Origin: Paenibacillus silvestris
GTDB lineage: Bacteria > Bacillota > Bacilli > Paenibacillales > NBRC-103111
DNA: 64,000 bases
Direction: 5' to 3'
Assembly: GCF_009882985.1 (NCBI RefSeq)
Contig: NZ_WTUZ01000040.1
Coordinates: 620,001 to 684,000, forward strand
Part shown: piece after piece, positions 35,283 to 43,792 of the stretch
How positions within the stretch are numbered: the first letter of the stretch is position 1
Layout of the letters: every line of letters starts with the position of its first letter
Made by a program: the position numbers and the translations under genes
The notes under the pieces: generated by a model
The model's input: only the letters and a program-made list of their open reading frames with translations
Databases searched by the model: none
Told to the model about the DNA's origin: nothing

Positions 35283-37565
35283 TCAATACGCTACTGAAGC
35301 CGTGCTAGTAAATTGACACCGATTCCCAGTTACTTTACAGCCTAATACCCCGCTTCCATCCAGCAGCTTCATGATTTGAGGAATAAACCACAACTTCACA
35401 TCACTCGCGGCATTACCCTGTATGTAAGTTGTAGCTTGCATTAAATCCTTTCCGGTTTCGAGCTCAATAAGCGCCTGCATTCTAGCCATTAGTTTTGTAT
35501 TATTGCTATGGATGAGCATGAAAACTCGCAAATAATCCTTGTATGTCAAGCTTAAGGCCGGGCTTGCAAATTTTGCAGATAACTCTACAGCTTCTCCTTT
35601 CACAAGTTTGGTCATGTCTTGGAAAGCTACAACAGCTCCCTCTGCCGCTGCAGCCAGAAGTACGAGAAGCGGTGAGCCAAGATTAAGCAGCTCTTTTTTG
35701 GGGTCAAGGAGAGCCTCCACTGTACGAATAGCTAGTCGAAATGAGAACATCTCCGCATAAGCCGATGAAATATTCGCTGGACATGAAGAGAACCCATATA
35801 GCAAATATTCTACCTCTTGATTAGCTAACACGTGAGATCTTGGATCTCCCCGCTCATTGGAAATTTTGGGGGCTCCGATTTGATCCATTTCTAAAGCAAG
35901 CGTACGGTAATTGAATTTAGTAAGTGCATATTCATTCACATAAAGCTCATTTCGCATAACCTCTGCCGCATTGTTGAAAGCTTCAAGCATATCCATGGCC
36001 TTTAGACTTACTGGCTCAGATTTCTCTAGATCATAAGCAATTTCGCTCCCGATTCCAGTTTCTTGCGCATTTGCCTCCCGATATTTCTGGTAGAAACCTT
36101 TGGGGGATGATTGGGAACCAGAATCTTGAAGTCGATCATACAGCTCATCATCACTACTCTGTGTACTCACTAAGCTGCATCCGCCAATCGATTGCTTCGC
36201 TTGATCCAAAATCGTTTGAATCTTATTTTTTTGCTGCTGTTTATTTGCTGAGATAGCGCCATTTTGCTCCATTCTCGTACTCTCTAAAACGCTTTGCGTT
36301 TGATTGAAATTTTGTGATTCTGTCCAGTAACCATCATTGGCTTGATTTGCTTTGTTCGTATTCTCAGCTGTATAAAGTTGAACAGAGTCAACTACCTCTT
36401 GGAAAGCTGTAAATAAGGCTGTAACGCTTGCTATTGCTGTCTGGTATTTGTAAAAGTATTCGTCCCCTATCACAGGAACGCTTTGAAAAACGTCATTTGC
36501 ACCGTTCGCCGCACTCTCTGAGTCGGGACGTGAAGTAATCCCCATAAGCTTCGTGCGTATTTCATCATTTCGCTGCTTTGCTGTACGCAATGCCGGCTCA
36601 ATCGTCTGCTGCAACAACCCGATTTCATTGGCATTTGCCTGAACCTCAAGCTTCGTAACCGCCAGGAGTGCCACATATTTGATAATTAATTGCAGAAGAT
36701 TCTGAAGATCCTTTAGTTTCTGAGAAAGTAATTGTACTTGAGTGCCTAATGCTTGACGGGATTGCAAAATGGCTTGCATGCCAGCTATCCCGCCTGGCCC
36801 TGCTTGACTGATCGCGGATATGGACATATCCAAGTCTCTTATTGATGTCTGAACATCCTGCAGCTGACTTTCCACCTGAACGATTTCATTTCTCACTTCG
36901 TCTACGGTTTGAATACCAATTTGCGATGCTAAACTGTCCAATTCTGCTATCCGCGATTGATAATAGGTGTGGGATATGCCCGTTTTACGATACAGCTCTT
37001 CACTGCTCTGCCAAGCTTCATCTAGCTTCTTCTCTCTTTGATCTATGAGCTTCTCTAGCTCAGCTGATTCTTTAGAAAATTGGCTTCCAAACTGAAAGGG
37101 AGCCTTCGTTCCCGTTTTGCGAAATTTATCCGTAATCTCTAGCGTGAATTCGATTGGCGCCTTAATTTTCATATCCTCTAGTAATTGACGTTCAAAAATG
37201 TCATGACTGGCTAACGTGTACACAGGTGTAACACGCTCTCCCTGAACGATCGGCCTGGTATCCACATAATGAAAAGCTCCTGACGATACTTGACCTGACA
37301 AATTTTTAGCAAATACGGTTCGAAAAACTTCCTCTGATTTCTCTTGCGAAATCCCCAGACCGTATAAGCCCATCGCCTGAAGCTTTGTATCAAAAGATGA
37401 CATAACTGAGCGCGTAGCGGCCTTGACCGCTGATTCCGCCTCTTTTTCCGCCAATTTAATTCTCGCAAAATCTATGAGTACCGCTTGAAATAAAAAGACC
37501 GGCACAATGATGAGAATCAGATAGACGGAAACGGCTCCTCTTTCAGAGCGAACGAATCTCTTCAA
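35283..37565 (-). CDS. TadG-like Flp pilus assembly protein
   Basis: A 760-residue protein with a TadG-type N-terminus, SERGAVSVYLILIIVPVFLFQ (split), then DFARIKLAEKEAESAVKAATRSVMSSFD (split), like TadG/Tad-domain pseudopilins. The large extracellular region is mostly helical with coiled-coil-like stretches at ~165-330. Two short Cys-containing segments near the C-terminus (VLGCKVTGNRCQF) could form a disulfide. It starts at TTG 37565 with GGGGGGAG upstream. It probably spans the wall as a pilus-assembly or tip component. Confidence 0.75.
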   Translation of the reverse strand: MKRFVRSERGAVSVYLILIIVPVFLFQAVLIDFARIKLAEKEAESAVKAATRSVMSSFDTKLQAMGLYGLGISQEKSEEVFRTVFAKNLSGQVSSGAFHYVDTRPIVQGERVTPVYTLASHDIFERQLLEDMKIKAPIEFTLEITDKFRKTGTKAPFQFGSQFSKESAELEKLIDQREKKLDEAWQSSEELYRKTGISHTYYQSRIAELDSLASQIGIQTVDEVRNEIVQVESQLQDVQTSIRDLDMSISAISQAGPGGIAGMQAILQSRQALGTQVQLLSQKLKDLQNLLQLIIKYVALLAVTKLEVQANANEIGLLQQTIEPALRTAKQRNDEIRTKLMGITSRPDSESAANGANDVFQSVPVIGDEYFYKYQTAIASVTALFTAFQEVVDSVQLYTAENTNKANQANDGYWTESQNFNQTQSVLESTRMEQNGAISANKQQQKNKIQTILDQAKQSIGGCSLVSTQSSDDELYDRLQDSGSQSSPKGFYQKYREANAQETGIGSEIAYDLEKSEPVSLKAMDMLEAFNNAAEVMRNELYVNEYALTKFNYRTLALEMDQIGAPKISNERGDPRSHVLANQEVEYLLYGFSSCPANISSAYAEMFSFRLAIRTVEALLDPKKELLNLGSPLLVLLAAAAEGAVVAFQDMTKLVKGEAVELSAKFASPALSLTYKDYLRVFMLIHSNNTKLMARMQALIELETGKDLMQATTYIQGNAASDVKLWFIPQIMKLLDGSGVLGCKVTGNRCQFTSTASVAY

Positions 37566-37579
37566 AAACTCCCCCCATT

Positions 37580-38584
37580 CTAGTTATGGATGACAACGAC
37601 GATCCCTTTCCGCTCAAGCTCTTTTCGAAAAGCACTGGAGGGCATGCCTTTGCCACCAGCATCTTTTTTGAAAAAATGCCAAACCACACCTTTCACTTTC
37701 GTTCCTTGACGAATCAGCTCAAGATCTTTAGGTAGCTGCTCCATTCGAAGCTGTGCCTCTGTTAGACTATAAAAGGCTTGATGACCAATCCCGCGTGCAT
37801 CCAACGCATCAATTGTTCTGCTTTTACCAGACTCTGTAGTCAAAATAACTTCCGTGCCACTAACCAATGATCGTAAATAAGCCGCGGCCTGCCGCTCCGA
37901 TTTTATCGTAATGCTTGGCCCTGACAGATCGCTTTGCGCAGGTTCTGCAAGTGCCTCTCTTGCTTTTTGAGGAGAAATGCGATCCTTGATCGTTTTAAAA
38001 TAAGTTCGCGTGATATCTGTTAATCGGATAAGCTCAACTGGTTCTACAACATGAGCGACAGCACTTCCACCTGTTTGAGTAGCCTTGAACCACCTGCTCA
38101 TGACCGGAGATACATGAAAAGCTTTACGAAGCTTCACTTCCACTTGTTGGTCTAAAATGAAATTAGAAAACTTGGCTGAACCTGTCACCCCCTGAGGCAG
38201 CAATTCAGAGGATTTAGCCAGCTTTCTCTCAACGAGATCGCTAGCAGCCCCCGATGGAAGTGCTATCTCAGATGATGCGTTCGAAAACAACCTTCCAAAT
38301 AAATCGGATACATGGTTTTGTGTAAGTCGAAAGTAAAGCCCGTCTGTCTCCGAAGGATTAAAGTTTCCAGTCACCAAATCTTTATGACTGTTATCCCAAG
38401 TAAAAGCTAACCGCTCGGCTGCTGTTCTAGCAATTTGCTGAAGATAAACTTTTTGATAAGCATATAAGCTAACAAATAGGACGGTAATTGTACAAAATAA
38501 GATAAGAGGTAACACTAAGGATGCTTCTATTGTAAAGCTTCCCTGCTCACCATCTCCAAAGCTTTGTCTCCGGTTATGGCGCAC
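37580..38584 (-). CDS. TadE-like pseudopilin, large
   Basis: A protein of about 334 residues with a prepilin-like leader EQGSFTIEASLVLPLILF followed by a large extracellular domain. The Gly/Ser before Phe-Thr-Ile-Glu is the expected cleavage site and Glu5. The start is uncertain: the frame is open to 38656, but a GTG at 38584 gives a normal short leader and overlaps the Flp1 gene by only 11 bases; no start has a good ribosome site, so translational coupling is likely. It lies between the Flp1 pilin and TadG-like genes. Confidence 0.72.
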   Translation of the reverse strand: MRHNRRQSFGDGEQGSFTIEASLVLPLILFCTITVLFVSLYAYQKVYLQQIARTAAERLAFTWDNSHKDLVTGNFNPSETDGLYFRLTQNHVSDLFGRLFSNASSEIALPSGAASDLVERKLAKSSELLPQGVTGSAKFSNFILDQQVEVKLRKAFHVSPVMSRWFKATQTGGSAVAHVVEPVELIRLTDITRTYFKTIKDRISPQKAREALAEPAQSDLSGPSITIKSERQAAAYLRSLVSGTEVILTTESGKSRTIDALDARGIGHQAFYSLTEAQLRMEQLPKDLELIRQGTKVKGVVWHFFKKDAGGKGMPSSAFRKELERKGIVVVIHN

Positions 38585-38804
38585 AGCTAGTCGTTGGAGT
38601 TGGCGCACAAGGAGCCACTGCACTGTTGTCTTTGAGGTCAGAATTGGCGTCACCAATCAGCTTCTGAAACCATGAGACTATCCACTTTCTGAAGATAATT
38701 GCTATAGCAACGAGCACAGCTACTATCAATAAAATTTCTAAAGTACCGAGTCCATCTTCCTCTTTCCAAAAGGATTTCAACCCTTCCATCATGCTTCTCA
38801 TCAT
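38574..38804 (-). CDS. Flp1-type pilin
   Basis: Major pilin candidate of the Tad locus: 76 residues with a short leader, WKEEDGLGTLEILLIVAVLV around the processing site (Gly/Thr-Leu-Glu), a single hydrophobic helix to ~38 and a small C-terminal tail with two Cys (PCAPTPTTSCAP). Length and organisation fit the Flp1 family of Firmicutes. The ATG at 38804 has GGAGG 6 bases upstream, a strong site as expected for a pilin. Confidence 0.85.
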   Translation of the reverse strand: MMRSMMEGLKSFWKEEDGLGTLEILLIVAVLVAIAIIFRKWIVSWFQKLIGDANSDLKDNSAVAPCAPTPTTSCAP

Positions 38805-38816
38805 TTCTAACCTCCA

Positions 38817-39683
38817 TTATTTCATCATCAGTAAAGCTGGCATGGCGACAATCACCATCACCACAACAAAAATAAGTACCATGGGAAAAACAAGCTTAGA
38901 GGAAGCTTCCTCTCCTAGCGTACGGGCAACTGATTTTCTGCGCTGCCAAAGCTCCAGGGAAAGTGAATGTAGTGCTGCTACGAAATCGCTCCCTCCTCGT
39001 TTATGATTGAGCAGAATGGCTGAAGTAAACAACGATACCTCATGAAGCGCACAACGCTTACTGAAGTCTTCCATCACTTTTGTAAATGAAACGTTCATCT
39101 CCAACTCGTGAACAGCTTGCGCCAGTTCAATGTACAGCGGCGATTTCGCTTTATGAGGTCGAACTTCTACGCAGCGAATCCATGCTCGATTGACGGTTTC
39201 CCCTGCATTGACGAGCAGCACGATTGTGCTCAAAACTTCAGGAAGTTCCATGATCATCATGAGCTGTTTCTTCCTAATTTTCACATCCAAATCACGTGTC
39301 ATGAGCAAGGGTATAGCAATCGCAACGATAAAACCAAAACCGAGCAGGGAAGCATCTCCCCCAGCAAGGACCGAGAAACTCGTGACAATCACAACACATA
39401 GCAAACACATCGAGACTATTTCTGCAAAAAACCATTTACTCCCATAAGCTGATAAACTTCTACCACGCAGTTTGATTAAATTATGGTGGATCTTGGAAGT
39501 GAAATCCGGTAGTTTTTCCATCAAGCTCAGGCGATCAACTATTAAATAACTGCATGGAAATAGTAATTTTATCCGAAAGGGGTACGGGTGCGAGGTAATT
39601 ATCTCTGCATATCGTTTACGCCCCCATAACAGCAAGGTGAAAATAACCAATATTTCGAGAAAGAGCAAAATAGTGATCCACAT
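38817..39683 (-). CDS. tadC: TadC-like type II secretion F domain protein
   Basis: Inner-membrane platform protein of the Tad machine, 288 residues. Three or four membrane segments (N-terminal, two near residues 105-145, and C-terminal FPMVLIFVVVMVIVAMPALL) and the GspF-like core LPEVLSTIVLLVNAGETVNRAW (split), HELEMNVSFTKVMEDFSKRC (cytosolic domain). It follows TadB by 1 base. Confidence 0.88.
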   Translation of the reverse strand: MWITILLFLEILVIFTLLLWGRKRYAEIITSHPYPFRIKLLFPCSYLIVDRLSLMEKLPDFTSKIHHNLIKLRGRSLSAYGSKWFFAEIVSMCLLCVVIVTSFSVLAGGDASLLGFGFIVAIAIPLLMTRDLDVKIRKKQLMMIMELPEVLSTIVLLVNAGETVNRAWIRCVEVRPHKAKSPLYIELAQAVHELEMNVSFTKVMEDFSKRCALHEVSLFTSAILLNHKRGGSDFVAALHSLSLELWQRRKSVARTLGEEASSKLVFPMVLIFVVVMVIVAMPALLMMK

Positions 39684-39684
39684 G

Positions 39685-40569
39685 TTACACCTTAATATTC
39701 ATGATTTTTTGAGTGAGCATATAACATCCCCCTAGCAGCAACAAACTCGCACTCATGATGAATATCCCGCTCCCTGTATAGAGAGGCTGCATGTACTCCG
39801 GCGATGAGAAGGCAAGGACAGCAACAATGACGATCGGGGCAAACAAGAGTACCCTTGACTCAAAGCGTTTCTGTGCAATCATGACACTTATATCCTGAGT
39901 AATCTCAAGTTTTTCTCCAATGACAGTAGCTGTACGCTTCATCACCTCCACCAAATTTCCGCCTGTCCGCTTACAGGTAAGGAACACGTCTGTGAAGCCA
40001 ATTACATCCTCTAAATGACTGCGATCCGCCAAATTCTTCAGGGCTGCTTCAATAGGCTCGCCATTCTCAACTTTTCGGCAAATAACACTGAATTCAATCA
40101 CTATTAAGCAGGCCGGGTCAGGATACAACAGCTTTAGATCTTCTAATGCCTCTTGAAAAGCACTTTCAATGGACTTGCCGACCGCCATGGAGGAAGATAA
40201 ACAACTTAGTGCTTGTTTGAATTGAACAAACAGTTTATTTTTGCGTAACTGAATGAGTTGTTGTTTGCGAATGCGAGGAAACATCAGTCCTACTGCTGAA
40301 AATGCGGCAGCAAGAACGAGGCTTTTATAGAAAATATAACCTACAACAAATGCAGGCAAGGCGAGCATAAGTATCGCGCTCAGTTTTTCACGAGGAGTCA
40401 ACTGATACAAATTATAATCAACTAATGTGAGGATGGAACGGTGGTGCTGCGTTTCCGGAATGTTAGCTTTCTTCTCAGCGGTACTGCTGCTATGCCGGCG
40501 TTTCTCCAAGTACAACAGGACCATCCAACTAAGTGTCCCCGTCAGGAGGACAAGAAATAACATTTTCAT
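39685..40569 (-). CDS. tadB: TadB-like type II secretion F domain protein
   Basis: Second platform protein, 294 residues, partner of TadC. Membrane segments at ~3-20, 68-100, 230-250 and 260-285, with the GspF/TadB core FKQALSCLSSSMAVGKSIESAFQEAL (split) and VFLTCKRTGGNLVEVMKRTA. It overlaps the CpaF gene stop by 4 bases, as is usual for coupled genes. Confidence 0.88.
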   Translation of the reverse strand: MKMLFLVLLTGTLSWMVLLYLEKRRHSSSTAEKKANIPETQHHRSILTLVDYNLYQLTPREKLSAILMLALPAFVVGYIFYKSLVLAAAFSAVGLMFPRIRKQQLIQLRKNKLFVQFKQALSCLSSSMAVGKSIESAFQEALEDLKLLYPDPACLIVIEFSVICRKVENGEPIEAALKNLADRSHLEDVIGFTDVFLTCKRTGGNLVEVMKRTATVIGEKLEITQDISVMIAQKRFESRVLLFAPIVIVAVLAFSSPEYMQPLYTGSGIFIMSASLLLLGGCYMLTQKIMNIKV

Positions 40570-41828
40570 TTAGCTTCACACACTTCTTTATTATGTGAAA
40601 ACCAAGTGGGGAGGCTTTTGCCAGCCATACGAATTTTGTGCATGTTCTGCAGTGGACTGCCTGTATAGGTAAGTTCACCAATTACATTAGAGTCTGACAC
40701 ATTCCCTCTCTCTTCGAATAGAAACAGCGGGTGCAGCTCAACTTCACCATCCTTAATTCCAATAACTTCATGGATCTCAGTCACCTTCCGTGATCGATCA
40801 CGCATTCGGCTGATATGCACCATTATATCGAGTGCCGATGCGATCTGTTTGCGGATAACCTCAATCGGCAGCGAAGCGCCACTTAACACCATAGTTTCAA
40901 GTCTGCTGAGCATATCAATTGATGTATTTCCATGCCCAGTGCTCAAACTTCCGTCATGTCCAGTATTCATCGCTGCCAACATATCTAACGCTTCGGCACC
41001 ACGAACTTCCCCAACAATGATCCGATTCGGACGCATCCGTAGCGAAGCACGAATTAGTTCCCTTATGGAGATTTCACCTCTGCCCTCTGTATTGGCGTTT
41101 CTAGTTTCCATTCTGACTAGATTAGGTACGGTTTGTATCTGAAGTTCTGCCGAATCTTCAATCGTAATCATACGTTCATGTGCAGGAATCCAGCCACTTA
41201 GTGCATTAAGAAAAGTTGTTTTGCCCGAACCTGTACCACCTCCAATAAAAATGTTGTATCCAGACTCAACCAGCGCTTGCAGAACTTCTGCAGCCTCTAC
41301 AGAGATACTCCCCATCTGGACCAGATCTTCCATAAGCAGAGGCTTATCCGGAAACTTACGAATTGTCAGCGTTGGACCGCTCAAGGAGGCCGGTGGAAGC
41401 ACGATATTAACCCTCGAACCGTCCTGCAGCCGGGCATCGACAATCGGCGTAGATTGATTAACAATCCGATTTACTTTAGACACAATCATTTGAATAAGAT
41501 CCTCAAGCTTCTCAGCACTTTCCAATGCGTACGGATATTGCTCAACTGCTCCTCTACGCTCGAAAAAAATATGCTCATGCCCATTAACCATAATCTCTGT
41601 AACAGATGGATCATCGATTAGCGGCTGCAAAACATCCAATCCTCGAAATGAATCAAACATACGCTTGACGGAAGCGTGAATCTCGTTCGATGTCCATTTT
41701 TCCTCTTTTGACGCAAGAAAAACAGCTTCTTCAATAAGCTCCATCAACTTGGCATCACTGACCGTGCTTGAAAGATCTAGCTTTTCTTTAATTTGTTGCT
41801 TCAACCTCATAAATTGATTTTGATTCAT
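40566..41828 (-). CDS. tadA: TadA/CpaF-type secretion ATPase
   Basis: Hexameric ATPase that drives Flp pilus assembly, 420 residues. Walker A GGGTGSGKTTFLNAL (~196-209), an Asp box (TIEDSAELQIQ), Walker B-like RIIVGEVRGAEALDML, and His box GHDGSLSTGHGN. The N-terminal domain has VTEIMVNGHEHIFFERRG, typical of CpaF. It overlaps TadZ and TadB by 4 bases each. Confidence 0.94.
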   Translation of the reverse strand: MNQNQFMRLKQQIKEKLDLSSTVSDAKLMELIEEAVFLASKEEKWTSNEIHASVKRMFDSFRGLDVLQPLIDDPSVTEIMVNGHEHIFFERRGAVEQYPYALESAEKLEDLIQMIVSKVNRIVNQSTPIVDARLQDGSRVNIVLPPASLSGPTLTIRKFPDKPLLMEDLVQMGSISVEAAEVLQALVESGYNIFIGGGTGSGKTTFLNALSGWIPAHERMITIEDSAELQIQTVPNLVRMETRNANTEGRGEISIRELIRASLRMRPNRIIVGEVRGAEALDMLAAMNTGHDGSLSTGHGNTSIDMLSRLETMVLSGASLPIEVIRKQIASALDIMVHISRMRDRSRKVTEIHEVIGIKDGEVELHPLFLFEERGNVSDSNVIGELTYTGSPLQNMHKIRMAGKSLPTWFSHNKEVCEAK

Positions 41829-42943
41829 GAAGCTATAGCCCCTTCAGCATTCGTAGAATAATGTCTATTACTGATAAATAGAGCTGCAGCCATCTCATAG
41901 GTCTGTTCCGAAAATATGCTGGATGTCCACATCTGTTCTGGTGTTCTTATACTTTTCCACTCCGGGATATAAGGTAGGTTAAAAGCGATATCGCGGCCTA
42001 GCTCTGAGAAATCGTTCATTTGCACGCCTATATATTTATTCATAACAAAATGAACGTTCTGCATCGCACCCAACTGCTTATAAAGAGCCTTCGATTTATA
42101 AACATCATTCAAGTCATCCCGAACAAGCCAAATGATATGATCACTGATCTCCAGTCCTTTTACAATTCGCGGATGTACAGATGCTTCAAGATCTATAATG
42201 ATGTAGGCATATTCATTCAAGGAAATCAGTGCGTCGATGAGAACTCGAATCTGGTCCCCGCTTATTTCTTGCATTTCCCTGATCTGATCATTAGGCGACA
42301 AATAGTCAAATCGCAGCTGCGGATCAAACGATTTAAGCAATTGCAGCTTAGGCCCCAGCAATCCAGGCGAACTTTTCAAGTAGTAAATTAACTGTGAAAA
42401 TCTACCTGTTTCGCCCATCAGCCAAAGTGAAGTTGAACTAACAGATTCCAGGCTTAAATAAAAAACTCGCTCACCACGAAATGAAAGCTGCTTAGCCAGA
42501 TGAATAGCTGTCATGGTCTTACCGCTATTTCCACTTGAGCTATAGACGGAAACAACACTGGTTCTATTAGCGCCATGGCTGTTGCTCGCTTCATTCAGTT
42601 TTTCAGTATAGAAAGCCTGAAGGCGTGTGAGCAGATTGTGCAAGGATTGAAATCTGTATAAAAATGGAACCTTCGTTTCTGCATCCAAGGAATTCGCAAT
42701 CGTCTCGCTTAATATCATCTTGTGAAGGCTGGTTCTACGGTTCATAAGAAGCCGATAATACGTCTCAGACAGTAATAAAACGCCTGTGGCTTGCTGAGTC
42801 TCAAGAACTTCTAAGATCAATTCTAACTTCGAAAATAACTTCACCTGCATTCGTTCCCCGAACTCGGAAGCACGAATAAAAGAAGCCAATCGCTGACCAT
42901 ATTCCTCATCATCATCTAAAACATAGAGTTGAAACTTTTTCAT
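41825..42943 (-). CDS. tadZ: TadZ/CpaE-like ATPase
   Basis: A 372-residue localisation or assembly factor. The first ~115 residues resemble an atypical receiver domain (YVLDDDEEYGQRLASFI). The P-loop region VVSVYSSSGNSGKTMTAIH (~131-149) is MinD/ParA-like but lacks the first signature Lys of the deviant Walker A. Later YIIIDLEASVHPRIVKGLEISDHIIW (split) fits the Walker B and following strands. TadZ proteins mark the pilus assembly site at the cell pole in other species. Confidence 0.83.
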   Translation of the reverse strand: MKKFQLYVLDDDEEYGQRLASFIRASEFGERMQVKLFSKLELILEVLETQQATGVLLLSETYYRLLMNRRTSLHKMILSETIANSLDAETKVPFLYRFQSLHNLLTRLQAFYTEKLNEASNSHGANRTSVVSVYSSSGNSGKTMTAIHLAKQLSFRGERVFYLSLESVSSTSLWLMGETGRFSQLIYYLKSSPGLLGPKLQLLKSFDPQLRFDYLSPNDQIREMQEISGDQIRVLIDALISLNEYAYIIIDLEASVHPRIVKGLEISDHIIWLVRDDLNDVYKSKALYKQLGAMQNVHFVMNKYIGVQMNDFSELGRDIAFNLPYIPEWKSIRTPEQMWTSSIFSEQTYEMAAALFISNRHYSTNAEGAIAS

Positions 42944-42970
42944 CTAAACTCCCTCCAATACGCTTTAAAA

Positions 42971-43063
42971 TCAAGAGAAATGGCTATACACGCCACTGCC
43001 AATTAAAACAAGACTAATCACCCCGATTACGATCGCTAGTCGTATCGTAGTTGCAACTTTCAA
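42971..43063 (-). CDS. 30-residue single-helix membrane peptide, start of Tad operon
   Basis: Reads MKVATTIRLAIV then IGVISLVLIGSGVYSHFS, one membrane helix with a basic N-terminus. The TTG at 43063 has GAGGAGG 8 bases upstream, a near-perfect site, and the two ATGs between are out of frame with an immediate stop. It ends 27 bases before tadZ. I do not recognise it; it may be a real small protein or a leader peptide. Confidence 0.55.
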   Translation of the reverse strand: MKVATTIRLAIVIGVISLVLIGSGVYSHFS

Positions 43064-43094
43064 AGCATCATCCTCCTCTTCGTTGACGAAAAAC

Positions 43095-43148
43095 AAAAAA
43101 AAGCACACGCCGACTTCAGAGAGATAATCTCTAAAATCAGCGGTGCTT
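43095..43148 (-). terminator. Hairpin plus T-run ahead of the Tad operon (terminator or attenuator)
   Basis: Minus strand: AAGCACCGCTGA...TCTCT facing AGAGA...TCGGCGTGTGCTT, an imperfect ~24-bp stem, followed by eight Ts. It can terminate the thioesterase transcript, but a promoter-like sequence just upstream would place it in the leader of the Tad operon. Confidence 0.75.
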
Positions 43149-43172
43149 CCGCTCGTCTAACAATTTATCCAA

Positions 43173-43200
43173 ATTGTACCACAATCTACTGAAAAATCAA
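43173..43200 (-). promoter_or_regulatory. Putative promoter of the Tad operon
   Basis: Minus strand TTGATT (43200-43195), 16 bases, TACAAT (43178-43173). Transcription would begin near 43166, then pass through the hairpin at 43148-43095 before the first gene at 43063. Confidence 0.45.
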
Positions 43201-43205
43201 TCCTT

Positions 43206-43718
43206 TTATTCCCAAGGATACTTCATCGTAAAGAATCCAGCTAGCCTTTTACTTTCACCTCTGCGAATACGTCTCATTTCTGCTCGCTGCGGCGCTGATT
43301 CGTGAAGTTTCGTCTCTTCTTCTGTTTCTGGAATCACGTGAGGCACCTCGACCGGCACTTTATTGTCATCTAAGGCAACAAAGGTCAGGAACGAAGTTGC
43401 GGCGATTTTTCTTGCTCCGGTTTTCAGATCCTCCGTAACGACTTTCACAAAAACCTCCATTGAGCTTTTCCCTGTCCAAGTCACAAATGATTCCAAACAA
43501 ACAGAATCCGAAGTGTGGATCGGATACAAAAAGTCAACCGAGTCTGTTGAGGCCGTTACGACGGATCTCCGGCAATGTTTATGAGCAGCAATCGAAGCAA
43601 TGTCATCAATGTAGGACATCAGTTTTCCGCCAAATAGCGTATTGTGATTATTTACATCCGTCGGGAAAATGCGTGATGTTTTGAAGCATCTGGATTCTCT
43701 GGCAAATCTTTGTTCCAT
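43206..43718 (-). CDS. Acyl-CoA thioesterase, hotdog fold (second paralogue)
   Basis: 170 residues, related to the thioesterase at 15085-15567 over its whole hotdog domain: IFPTDVNNHNTLFGGKLMSYID (split), ASTDSVDFLYPI, ESFVTWTGKSSMEVFVKVV. The ATG at 43718 has AAAGGGG 9 bases upstream; an earlier TTG at 43742 is less good. It lies between the kinase and the Tad operon and may be unrelated to both. Confidence 0.9.
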   Translation of the reverse strand: MEQRFARESRCFKTSRIFPTDVNNHNTLFGGKLMSYIDDIASIAAHKHCRRSVVTASTDSVDFLYPIHTSDSVCLESFVTWTGKSSMEVFVKVVTEDLKTGARKIAATSFLTFVALDDNKVPVEVPHVIPETEEETKLHESAPQRAEMRRIRRGESKRLAGFFTMKYPWE

Positions 43719-43792
43719 AATTAAGTGCCCCTTTACTTTCAAGCTTGTTCAAATATGAAACATCATATCATACTTATCATGAAATAAAACAG

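Noticed and set aside
43095-43148. Cyclic-di-GMP riboswitch ahead of the Tad operon
   Set aside because: Attractive because of the pilus genes, but the conserved core of the known classes is absent; only a long hairpin with a T-run is visible.
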